7,885 bases of DNA from Rhodanobacter sp. UBA5168 (GTDB taxonomy: Bacteria > Pseudomonadota > Gammaproteobacteria > Xanthomonadales > Rhodanobacteraceae): positions 1 to 7,885 of the forward strand of contig DHXA01000060.1 of assembly GCA_002413455.1 (NCBI GenBank), read 5' to 3'. Made by a program: the position numbers and the translations under genes. Below, in pieces: positions 1 to 5,982 of this stretch; position 1 is the first letter of the stretch, and each line of letters starts with the position of its first letter. Below the pieces are notes generated by a model. The model did no database searches and was not told the origin of the DNA. It saw only the letters and a list, made by a program, of their open reading frames with translations.

Positions 1-30
1 CGCAAAGCAGCCGCTCAATGATTGATTCGT

Positions 31-517
31 TCAGCTTAAGTCTGAAGTTTTCATGCGGCATATTGCGCGCGCGGTGCAGAACGCCGCGGTGTTCTCCAGC
101 GTGACACCGTGGAAGGTCAAGTCACCTGATGCCACGCCGAGGTTGCCGTCGCTGGATACCGACAAGGTGCCGGCGTACAGCGTCCACGGTGTCACCGCCA
201 TTGTGGTGTTGGTCAGTTTCCAACTGCTTGTGCCGGCTTTCGCGCAGGCGGTGAAGCCGTAGTACTGCGTCGTGCTGATATAGCCGGTCGGTGCTGTGGT
301 CACGATGACGGACGCGTCGAACGTGCCATTGCCAGTGGCGCTGGCATTGCCGCCCAGCGCGAAGATGTCGCCGCCGTCGGTGCTGCCGCTGCTGCTAACC
401 ACGTTGCGGTGAAGCTATAGCCGTTTTCTAGTACCGGCGTGTCGCCGCCACCGGAAAAATCCATCGCATCGGCACGCGCGGTGCCATCGCCGGCCAGGCC
501 GCTGGCCCAGCGCATGC
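31..517 (-). pseudogene. Frameshifted 3' part of a secreted/surface-like protein gene
   Basis: Two minus-strand frames read as one low-complexity Gly/Ser/Thr-rich protein if a single base is restored near 403. The upstream frame ends ...ENGYSFTAT and the downstream frame continues VVSSSGSTDGGDIFALGG.... The style (many Ser/Thr/Gly, few charged residues, two Cys near the end in FCTARAIC, alternating hydrophobic pattern) suggests a beta-rich exported or surface protein, but I recognise no named family. The stop is at 31-33. The 5' end is lost: upstream of about 517 the sequence becomes the antisense of a short-chain dehydrogenase fragment, so no start or signal peptide remains. A GTG at 402 could start a 123-residue product, but it lies inside the repeated sequence style and has no convincing ribosome site. 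Most likely a decaying gene; a sequencing error at the frameshift would not restore the missing 5' end. Confidence 0.5.
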
Positions 518-518
518 G

Positions 519-713
519 AACGTGCTCAAGGCAAGCGGATACACACCTGATCAGATCACCTGGGCCAAGGACCAACTCGCGCGCACCATTCCATTGGGCC
601 GCATGGCCGATCCCGCTGAAGTTGCCCACTGTGTCCTCTTCCTCGCTTCCAAGGACAGCAGCTTCATGACGGGAGCCGAATTGTTCGTGGATGGTGGCTA
701 CGCGCAGGTCTGA
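519..713 (+). pseudogene. C-terminal fragment of a short-chain dehydrogenase/reductase (SDR)
   Basis: About 64 codons match the last quarter of a classical SDR (FabG-like family, normally about 250 residues). Visible pieces are the [21 protein letters not shown] block and the C-terminal [13 protein letters not shown] signature, followed by a TGA at 711-713. The Rossmann glycine motif and the catalytic Ser-Tyr-Lys are absent. Upstream of about 519 the sequence belongs to an unrelated minus-strand gene, so the 5' three quarters were lost in a rearrangement. The GTG at 522 gives an open frame of 63 residues, but such a peptide could bind neither cofactor nor substrate. Family assignment is firm; absence of function is inferred from what is missing. 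Confidence 0.8.
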
Positions 714-716
714 TGG

Positions 717-800
717 ATCCAGCGTCCGATTCCAATCCTTGGCCTGCGTTGTTGTGTTCGGTTCGAATGGCATGTCCGCTTCGGGAAGCGGACGCTGGAT
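717..800. repeat. 12-bp inverted repeat with nested 8-bp hairpin
   Basis: ATCCAGCGTCCG (717-728) is the exact reverse complement of CGGACGCTGGAT (789-800), with 60 bases between the arms. Nested at the right arm is a second perfect hairpin, GTCCGCTT (774-781), loop CGGG, AAGCGGAC (786-793). The right arm can therefore pair in two alternative ways. The element sits between the SDR fragment stop (713) and the end of the convergent decarboxylase-family gene (832). It could act as a bidirectional terminator, be a REP-like dispersed element, or be the scar of a mobile sequence. The structure is directly visible; its role is not. Confidence 0.6.
774..793. terminator. Possible terminator hairpin between convergent genes
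   Basis: An 8-bp perfect GC-rich stem with a 4-base loop lies 60 bases after the SDR fragment stop and 38 bases beyond the end of the convergent decarboxylase-family gene. Only a weak T-containing tract (GGATTTAAT, 797-805) follows on the plus strand, so intrinsic termination is plausible but not typical. Confidence 0.35.
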
Positions 801-831
801 TTAATCCACGTTCGTCAGTTGTCTCGGCCTA

Positions 832-1254
832 TCAAATTCCCGCTTGCGTCAGTCCAGCGGAGTTTTCTCCGACATCTTCTTTGCCATCTCGTTCCACGTT
901 CTTCAGTGCCCGTGCTGCAATCCATGCTGCTGGAAAGCCAGCGTAGGGGGCCGTCTGGACAATGGCTTCCTCGATCTCGGCGTGAGTCAGACCGTTCGTC
1001 AGGCCAATGCGAAAATGATTCTGCAGCTCCGCAGTTTGACGAAGGGTGATCAGCACGGCGATCGTCACCAGACTGCGCTGTTTGCGATCCAGTCCGCTTC
1101 GGCCCCACACCTTGCCGAAGATGAACTCTAATGACAGGTCGGAGATGACAGCTTCCGCGCCGGTTCCGCGAGCCAACTCCTGCATTTCCGCCGCCCTGGC
1201 GATCCCTCTCAGTTCGGCGTAGACGCGGGCGCCTTCCGTATGGCTCTCCTTCAT
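832..1254 (-). CDS. Carboxymuconolactone decarboxylase-family protein
   Basis: 140 residues, near the length of PcaC (about 130). The CMD fold spans roughly residues 40-120: residues 57-68 (DRKQRSLVTIAV) form the first conserved helix. The block E76-L-Q-N-H80 followed by GLTHAEIEEAIVQTAPYAGFPAA (residues 89-110) is the typical core. There is no cysteine at all, so an AhpD-type CxxC peroxidase role is excluded; a lactone decarboxylase, hydrolase or uncharacterised CMD role remains. The ATG overlaps the stop of the upstream aldehyde dehydrogenase (ATGA, 1251-1254) and has no strong Shine-Dalgarno of its own, so translation is probably coupled. The last 20 or so residues (from about K125) lie past the domain and look unstructured. 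In protocatechuate catabolism PcaC decarboxylates 4-carboxymuconolactone, but no other pca gene is present, so this exact reaction is not claimed. Confidence 0.9.
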   Translation of the reverse strand: MKESHTEGARVYAELRGIARAAEMQELARGTGAEAVISDLSLEFIFGKVWGRSGLDRKQRSLVTIAVLITLRQTAELQNHFRIGLTNGLTHAEIEEAIVQTAPYAGFPAAWIAARALKNVERDGKEDVGENSAGLTQAGI

Positions 1255-2675
1255 GCCGAGGCCACGCCCAGGAGTGCCTTCGGCTCAAGATATGCCTGGA
1301 GTCCGAATACGCCATATTCGCGACCGATGCCCGATTGCTTGAACCCGCCAAAGGGCACGGCGGGATCGTGTGGCGCACCGTTGATGACGACTCGCCCCGC
1401 TGCGATCTGACTCGCCACTGCCTTCGCCCGATACGGACTGGAAGAGATGACATAGGCTTGCAACCCGTAGGGCGTGTCGTTGGCGATCGCGATGGCTTCC
1501 GCTTCGTCCTCATAGGTCAGCACGCACAATACAGGGCCAAAAATCTCCTCCCTCGCAATCGTCATGTCATTGGTGACATGGGCAAAAACGGTCGGCTTTA
1601 CGAAGAAGCCACCGAGTCCATCGGGGTGGCCTGTGCCACCTGCGACAAGGGTGGCGCCTGCCTCGATGCCGAGTCGAATGTAGCGCTGGACCCTGTCGTA
1701 TTGGGCCTGACTTACCATCGGTCCGATGGTCGTAGCAGCATCGCGCGAGTTACCCGCTTTAACTTTTTTGAGAGCAATTCGTATTGCTGCGATCGCGTCG
1801 TCAAGCCGCGAGGCCGGGACGAGGATACGGGTTCCGGCAATGCAAGCCTGGCCGCTGTTCGCAAAGCCGGCCTCCAGCGCCAGGGGAATTGCCTGGGCGA
1901 AGTCGGCATCGTCAAGGATTATCGTGGGCGACTTGCCGCCAAGCTCCAGCGTTACGCGCTTCATCGTGTCGGCAGCGGTGCGCAGGATGGACTTGCCAAC
2001 AGCAGTGGAGCCGGTGAAGGAGATTTTCGATATGTCTGGGCTCGCCGCGATTTCTGCGCCCACCACGTCACCCCGTCCATTGACGAGATTGAACAGGCCG
2101 GGCGGTGCACCTGCGTCATGCAACGCTTCAAGCACGATCTGCGTCTGGGCTGCACTCATCTCGCTGGGCTTGATGACTGCGGTGCATCCAGCGGCCAGTG
2201 CATAGGCGAGCTTGTTGCAGATGAAGCCGGCGTTGCTGTTCCACGGCGTGATCAGCCCGACCACGCCGACGGGCTCCATGATGACGTCAGCGGTGCCGAT
2301 GCGTTGCGTCAGATCGAAATCTTCCAGGGCACGCGCTGCGTCCATGAAGCTGTTCGATGCGTGAGCAGCCATCCAGGTCGCTCGGGAAGCTGGTGCGCCG
2401 TACTCCAGGATGATTGCATCCAGCAGCGCCTGCTTCCTGGCTTCCATCGCTTCGTGAAGACGATGCAGCAGGGCAATGCGCTCCGCTTTGGTGCTTCGCG
2501 ACCACACCGGAAAGGCGCGTTTTGCAGCAGCGATGGCGGCTCTCGTATCGTGGACATCCCCTAGCCGGACGTGACCGAACACCGCCCCTGTTGCGGGGTT
2601 ATGCAGATCAGATAGCTCGGTTCCGTGCGGCTCGACGAATCGGCCGTCTATGTAGATGTGGGTGATCTCTTGCAT
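1251..2675 (-). CDS. NAD(P)-dependent aldehyde dehydrogenase
   Basis: 474 residues, full length for the ALDH superfamily; it oxidises an aldehyde to the acid with NAD(P)+ in the cytoplasm. Visible landmarks: NPATG near residue 26, TPWN with the oxyanion-hole Asn146, KPSE with Lys169 and Glu172, the nucleotide-binding FTGSTAVGK (220-228), LELGGK with general base Glu244, NSGQAC with nucleophile Cys278, EEIFGP with Glu377, and the C-terminal PFGGFKQSGIGRE. Glu at the position after K-x-x (Glu172) usually favours NAD+ over NADP+. The ATG at 2675 is preceded by an AGG about nine bases upstream. It is the first gene of a two-gene operon with the CMD-family protein and is divergent from a LysR regulator 100 bases away, a classic regulator/target arrangement. 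The substrate cannot be told from sequence; an aromatic or aliphatic catabolic aldehyde is likely. Confidence 0.95.
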   Translation of the reverse strand: MQEITHIYIDGRFVEPHGTELSDLHNPATGAVFGHVRLGDVHDTRAAIAAAKRAFPVWSRSTKAERIALLHRLHEAMEARKQALLDAIILEYGAPASRATWMAAHASNSFMDAARALEDFDLTQRIGTADVIMEPVGVVGLITPWNSNAGFICNKLAYALAAGCTAVIKPSEMSAAQTQIVLEALHDAGAPPGLFNLVNGRGDVVGAEIAASPDISKISFTGSTAVGKSILRTAADTMKRVTLELGGKSPTIILDDADFAQAIPLALEAGFANSGQACIAGTRILVPASRLDDAIAAIRIALKKVKAGNSRDAATTIGPMVSQAQYDRVQRYIRLGIEAGATLVAGGTGHPDGLGGFFVKPTVFAHVTNDMTIAREEIFGPVLCVLTYEDEAEAIAIANDTPYGLQAYVISSSPYRAKAVASQIAAGRVVINGAPHDPAVPFGGFKQSGIGREYGVFGLQAYLEPKALLGVASA

Positions 2676-2691
2676 GTCTGATTACCTGCCC

Positions 2692-2705
2692 GTTGCGGTA
2701 GCAAC
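2692..2705. promoter_or_regulatory. Inverted repeat GTTGC-N4-GCAAC in the LysR/ALDH intergenic region
   Basis: A perfect 5-bp inverted repeat with a 4-base spacer lies between the divergent regulator and enzyme genes, just upstream of the aldehyde dehydrogenase start. LysR proteins usually bind an interrupted dyad with a T-N11-A core; the core here is T-N10-A, so the match is imperfect. It would overlap the predicted transcription start of the dehydrogenase. A candidate operator only. Confidence 0.3.
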
Positions 2706-2706
2706 C

Positions 2707-2735
2707 AGAATAGGTCTTGCGAATGCCTTTGATAA
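2707..2735 (-). promoter_or_regulatory. Candidate sigma-70 promoter of the ALDH-CMD operon
   Basis: Read on the minus strand, TTATCA (2735-2730) and TATTCT (2712-2707) are separated by exactly 17 bases. Each matches four of six consensus positions of the -35 and -10 boxes. Transcription would start near 2700, about 25 bases before the dehydrogenase ATG. The boxes are weak, as expected for an activator-dependent promoter, and chance matches are possible. Confidence 0.35.
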
Positions 2736-2775
2736 TCCGCACGATGATCGATGAACTGATGCAGGAATATGGATA

Positions 2776-3678
2776 ATGCGAAAGGTTGGCATCGTGGAGC
2801 TAGAAGCGGCGATTGCGATCGCCAGACGACGGAGTTTTCGCGCCGCCTCTGCCGACATTGGCGTATCCCCAACGGTTCTTAGTCAGACGATCGCGGGGCT
2901 GGAAGCCCGATTGGGCGTCCGGTTGTTCAACCGAACCACGCGCAGCGTTGCACTGACGCCTGCGGGAGAGCAATTTCTCGCGGAGATCGAACCGGCCGTG
3001 GGCGCGATCCATCAGGCGATGGAGACGGTAAACATCCATCGGGACAAGCCCGTTGGCACGTTGCGAATCAACAGTTCCGTGGGCGCCGCGCGACGCGTTC
3101 TCTCCCCCATCATTTTGGAGTTTATGCGTCTTTATCCCGAGATGCAGGTGGACCTCGTCACCGAGGATCGCCCTATCGACATCGTGGCCGAAGGCTTCGA
3201 TGCCGGCATACGACCGGGCGACACGGTGCCAGGAGACATGGTTGCTATACCCCTGGAGTCGAAACAAGGGTTTGCCGTGGTCGGATCATCAGCTTATTTC
3301 GAGGGCAGGATGGCGCCGGAGACACCGCAGGATCTCTTGCGCCACACTTGCATCCGTGCGCGAATGCCCAGTGGCGGCATGTACAGGTGGGAATTCGAAC
3401 AAGATGGCCGGGCCATCACGGTTGATGTACCTGGCCAGCTCACGCTGGATGATGCGAGCTTGATGTTGGAGGCCGTCATGGCAGGGGCGGGCTTGGCCTA
3501 CATGGCCGAATGGTGGGTTAGCGAGAGCATCCGCGAGGGCAAGCTTCGCCGCGTCCTGGCTGGTTTCACTCCGTCGTCGGCGGGACTTTGTCTCTACTAC
3601 TCAAGCCGCCGTTATCAACCCGCCGGACTGCGTGCCCTGATTTCCTTCATAGAGGAAGTGCGCAACAAGAATACGTAA
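2776..3678 (+). CDS. LysR-family transcriptional regulator
   Basis: 300 residues, the normal LysR length. The N-terminal winged helix-turn-helix covers about residues 6-65: the SFRAASADIGVSPTVLSQTI segment holds the recognition helix and is followed by LGVRLFNRTTRSVALTPAGE. The linker helix and the periplasmic-binding-like effector domain run from about 92 to 296, with GTLRINSSVGAARRVL starting the first lobe. The ATG at 2776 has AGGA at 2763-2766, nine bases upstream. Divergent from the aldehyde dehydrogenase-CMD operon, which it most likely controls together with its own gene; the inducer is unknown. The effector-domain sequence places it in the common clade with a D-A-G-I-R-P-G-D segment (142-149). 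It is intact, and is a homologue of the truncated regulator at 5983-6444. Confidence 0.95.
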   Translation: MRKVGIVELEAAIAIARRRSFRAASADIGVSPTVLSQTIAGLEARLGVRLFNRTTRSVALTPAGEQFLAEIEPAVGAIHQAMETVNIHRDKPVGTLRINSSVGAARRVLSPIILEFMRLYPEMQVDLVTEDRPIDIVAEGFDAGIRPGDTVPGDMVAIPLESKQGFAVVGSSAYFEGRMAPETPQDLLRHTCIRARMPSGGMYRWEFEQDGRAITVDVPGQLTLDDASLMLEAVMAGAGLAYMAEWWVSESIREGKLRRVLAGFTPSSAGLCLYYSSRRYQPAGLRALISFIEEVRNKNT

Positions 3679-4214
3679 CTAAACGCGCTTCGCGTCGAGG
3701 GTCACTGCCATCGCAATACGGCGTTCGCTAGAGGTCAATTCCCGAAGAACATCGTTGGTGAGGGAGTGGGGATCCATAGTATTTATGCCGCAATACCCGG
3801 ATCAACACACCGTACTGCGCGGTCAGTGACAGCATGATCACGATCTACGCACGACGAATCATCGGAGCGCGCCACCAAGGTCGATGGGAAACGCTCAAGT
3901 CGCTTGCGTATTCCGATCAGACCCGCCACCGATTCCACTCTCAAAGCGGCCGCCGGGAATGCTCTGAATCCGGCCACCCAAAATGCTCTCAAACCAGCCA
4001 GCCGGAGCGCTTTCGAATCCGCCAGCCTGGGACGCTTCGGCCGGAGTCTTGGCACGGTCGGGAGCGGAAGTTCATCAACGTCTGCTTTCGCGTATTGAAC
4101 AAGCGGACCGATGATCTGTCTATGAAACGCATCTACCCAGCGTGGACCGGTTTGGACGGCACGGAGGGGCCTGCTTTGGTAGGTGGCGAAGAGAAGCTAC
4201 GCACCGGTGGCCCG
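3679..4214. other. 536-base stretch without a convincing gene
   Basis: This lies between the converging ends of the LysR gene and the aldo/keto reductase gene. Open frames occur on both strands (for example 3783-4055 minus and 3904-4098 plus), but they lack good ribosome sites, resemble no family I know, and owe their appearance to a 24-bp tandem repeat at 3907-4050. A small hairpin, ACGCG-CTT-CGCGT (3683-3695), follows the LysR stop without a T tract. Nothing else is supported. Confidence 0.6.
3907..4050. repeat. Imperfect 24-bp tandem repeat, about six units
   Basis: Units begin at 3907, 3931, 3955, 3979, 4003 and 4027. The best three (3955-4026) share roughly two thirds of positions with their neighbours: 17 of 24 between the units at 3955 and 3979, 16 of 24 between 3979 and 4003. 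The pattern is close to AATGCTCTnAAnCCnGCCAnC. The period is a multiple of three, so every frame gives an eight-residue peptide repeat, for example GNALNPAT, QNALKPAS, RSAFESAS on the plus strand, or a Gly-Gly-x-Phe-Glu-Ser type repeat on the minus strand. The outer units are highly diverged. It may be a remnant of a repeat-containing protein gene or a non-coding minisatellite. Confidence 0.55.
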
Positions 4215-5090
4215 TCACCGCGAGTCCGGAATGCTCAACGCCTCCAGCGTGGCCAAGTCGTCCTCCGACAGCACGACGCTGCGCGCTGCGAGGTTCTCTT
4301 CCAGGTGTGCGACGGACGACGTGCCCGGAATCAGGATGATGTTCGGCGACTTGCGCAGCAGCCACGCCAGTGACGCTTGCGCCGGCGTCGCCTGCCTCGC
4401 GGCCGCGAGGCTCGCCACCTCCTGCGACTGCGCGAGCGCGCCGCCGTCCAAGGGCCAGAACGGAATGAATCCGATGTCGTTGCGCTCGCAGTAGGCCAGC
4501 ACGTCACCGTGGACGCGTGCGGAGAGGCTGTAGACGTTCTGCACGGTCGCGATGTCGACGACGGCGCGCGCACGCTCGATCTGCTCGACTGAGACTTCCG
4601 ACAGTCCGATGTGGCGGATCTTGCCCTCCTCGCGCAGCGTCCTGAACACGCGCATCGTCTCCTCGATTGGCGTGGCCGGATCGACGCGATGCAGCTGGTA
4701 CAGCTCGATGCGTTCGACCCCCAGCAGGCGCAGGCTGCGCTCCACCGCGGCGCGGATATGCGCCTCGGTGCCATTCATCGACATGCCGGGGTTCGCGCGC
4801 GTCGCGGGGCCGCTGCGCACCAAGCCACCCTTGGTGCCGATGACCAGCCCCGGCGCGTACGGATGCAGCGCCTCGCGGATCAGCCGCTCGTTGTCGCCAG
4901 GGCCATAGACGTCGGCGGTGTCGATGAACTGCACGCCCAGTTCGACGGCGCGACGCAACACAGCGCGCGCGTTCGACTCGTCCTCAGGTGGACCCCAGAC
5001 ACCGGGCCCGGTCAGCCGCATCGCACCGAAGCCCATGCGGTGCACGGGCAGGTCGCCGCCGATGAGGAAGGTGTCGTTGATCTCGTTCAT
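4215..5090 (-). CDS. Aldo/keto reductase, YdbC/PdxI-like
   Basis: 291 residues, usual AKR barrel length; it reduces an aldehyde or ketone with NADPH in the cytoplasm. The catalytic tetrad is visible: Asp57 and Tyr62 in FIDTADVYG, Lys87 in IGTKGG, His134 in YQLHRVD. The C-terminal cofactor segment IPGTSSVAHLEENLAA (254-269) and the N-terminal GAMRLTGPGVWGPP closely resemble E. coli YdbC (PdxI), a pyridoxal reductase; the same substrate here is only inference. The start at 5090 fits the family N-terminus, although the Shine-Dalgarno is poor. It is transcribed from a MerR-type promoter at 5119-5149 and is divergent from that MerR gene, so it is almost certainly the regulator's target. It is markedly GC-rich compared with the flanking blocks. 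Confidence 0.95.
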   Translation of the reverse strand: MNEINDTFLIGGDLPVHRMGFGAMRLTGPGVWGPPEDESNARAVLRRAVELGVQFIDTADVYGPGDNERLIREALHPYAPGLVIGTKGGLVRSGPATRANPGMSMNGTEAHIRAAVERSLRLLGVERIELYQLHRVDPATPIEETMRVFRTLREEGKIRHIGLSEVSVEQIERARAVVDIATVQNVYSLSARVHGDVLAYCERNDIGFIPFWPLDGGALAQSQEVASLAAARQATPAQASLAWLLRKSPNIILIPGTSSVAHLEENLAARSVVLSEDDLATLEALSIPDSR

Positions 5091-5118
5091 GTGGAAGTTC
5101 TATGGATGACGAGGCCAT

Positions 5119-5149
5119 AATCTAAATGTGGAGCATGGTCCACGGTCAA
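5119..5149 (-). promoter_or_regulatory. MerR-type promoter and operator of the aldo/keto reductase gene
   Basis: On the minus strand, TTGACC (5149-5144, five of six to the -35 consensus) and TAGATT (5124-5119, four of six to the -10) are separated by 19 bases instead of 17. The spacer contains the palindrome GTGGACCATGCTCCAC (5143-5128), pairing at 14 of 16 positions, which directly follows the -35 box and ends three bases before the -10. This is the geometry of MerR, SoxR and CueR targets, in which the bound activator twists the overlong spacer so that RNA polymerase can open it. Transcription would start near 5112, about 20 bases before the reductase ATG. The operator also lies just upstream of the MerR start, which allows autoregulation. 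Confidence 0.8.
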
Positions 5150-5158
5150 GGTCTTCTC

Positions 5159-5614
5159 ATGCAGATCTCGGAGTTCTCACGACGCACGGGGCTGAGCCGC
5201 GACACGGTGCGGTTCTATGTCCGGCTGGGCCTGCTCAAGCCGAACACGAGCGCCAAAGGCGGCAGCAATCCGTATCAGGTCTTCAGCGACGAGGACGTGC
5301 AGCTCGCGGAGGTGATCCGCATCTCGCAGGCGATGGGCATGTCGCTCAAGGAGATCGGCGCGCTGAGCCAGGCGCGGCGCGAGGGTCGCGCGTCGGATGA
5401 GAAGAGCATCGAGGTACTGACGAAGCAGGCCGCGCTGATGGCGCAGCGCGCCCACCAGTTCGAGTCGATGGCGGACTACCTGCGCGCGAAAGTGGCGTGG
5501 CTGCGCAACGGGAAGGTGACAGCACGGCCGAGCTTCGCGGCGTACGTGGCCGACGATGCCGCGCCGGTACCGCGCTCGTCGCGACGACGCGCGCCGGTCA
5601 GTCAGTCACGGTGA
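5159..5614 (+). CDS. MerR-family transcriptional regulator
   Basis: 151 residues from the ATG at 5159. An in-frame ATG at 5126 would add 11 residues, but it lies inside the operator; the later start has AAGG (5148-5151) seven bases upstream and gives the family N-terminus MQISEFSRRTGLS. The winged helix-turn-helix is in residues 1-70: residues 2-26 form the first motif, with R-F-Y at 18-20 where R-Y-Y is usual, and YQVFSDEDVQLAEVIRISQAMGMSLKEI follows. A coiled-coil dimerisation helix runs about 75-117, then a short basic tail rich in Arg and Ser. There is no cysteine, so metal or thiol-redox sensing of the MerR, CueR, SoxR or NmlR-Cys kind is unlikely; a small organic ligand or aldehyde is more likely. 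It faces the aldo/keto reductase gene and presumably activates it through the 19-bp-spacer promoter. Confidence 0.93.
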   Translation: MQISEFSRRTGLSRDTVRFYVRLGLLKPNTSAKGGSNPYQVFSDEDVQLAEVIRISQAMGMSLKEIGALSQARREGRASDEKSIEVLTKQAALMAQRAHQFESMADYLRAKVAWLRNGKVTARPSFAAYVADDAAPVPRSSRRRAPVSQSR

Positions 5615-5982
5615 CAAAGCGAGCATTGGCGCGGGTTGGGTTCCCTTCTTGGATCCAGCTCGAGGCCACTGACTTCCTTTCGCTTCTCGACAGGTCTAGC
5701 GTCAACTTCCGGGCGGCCGATCTGGCGCGGCCGATGTCAGTTCTGGGTGGCGGTTTCTGCCGGTCGACGTCGGTCTGCGGCTGATCATACGGGTCGGCGG
5801 GCTGGTCAGCGCCGATCGGTCGCGTGTTGCATGCGCTGCGGTGCACACAGTGCTCCCTGGCAACGTGGTCGTCGGCGAACCTGCCTCATCGTGGAGGCGC
5901 TTTTCAGAGCGTCTCGGGTGGCCGGTTTGCACCATTGGGGATGGTCGGTTTCGACTGGAATATGCCTCGCTCAACAGCCAGA
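5615..5982. other. 368-base stretch without a recognisable gene
   Basis: This lies between the MerR stop and the end of the truncated LysR gene. Open frames are present in all registers because of high GC, but none has a good ribosome site with a family-like product. A minus-strand frame ending in TRANARFVTVTD at 5598 and a plus-strand frame with VVGEPASSWRR (about 5860-5895) could be worn-out coding sequence, but I cannot assign either. No inverted-repeat ends of an insertion sequence were seen. Confidence 0.5.

Noticed and set aside
300..773. 157-codon minus-strand frame starting at 773
   Set aside because: Its first 85 or so codons are the antisense of the SDR fragment; only the part from about 517 belongs to the surface-like gene.
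815..1513. Minus-strand open frame of 232 codons overlapping the CMD-family gene and the dehydrogenase end
   Set aside because: An out-of-frame reading of two well-recognised genes; Arg/Ser-rich composition typical of shadow frames.
1335..2564. Long plus-strand open frame of 409 codons antisense to the aldehyde dehydrogenase gene
   Set aside because: It mirrors a strongly conserved gene in a GC-rich sequence, shows no protein family features and has no ribosome site.
3701..3830. 7-bp inverted repeat GTCACTG (3701-3707) and CAGTGAC (3824-3830)
   Set aside because: Arms this short over 116 intervening bases are expected by chance.
3783..4055. Minus-strand frame with AG(L/F)RAF repeats
   Set aside because: The peptide repeat follows automatically from the 24-bp DNA repeat in every frame, and no start signal is evident.
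4205..4220. CGGTG-N6-CACCG hairpin over the aldo/keto reductase stop codon
   Set aside because: Only five pairs and no T tract after it on the minus strand; not a convincing terminator.
3834..4373. 179-codon plus-strand frame running into the end of the aldo/keto reductase gene
   Set aside because: No family resemblance, no ribosome site, and the last third is antisense to a conserved gene.
5126..5158. Earlier in-frame ATG for the MerR gene
   Set aside because: It lies inside the operator; the added residues do not match the family, and the later ATG has a better-spaced ribosome site.
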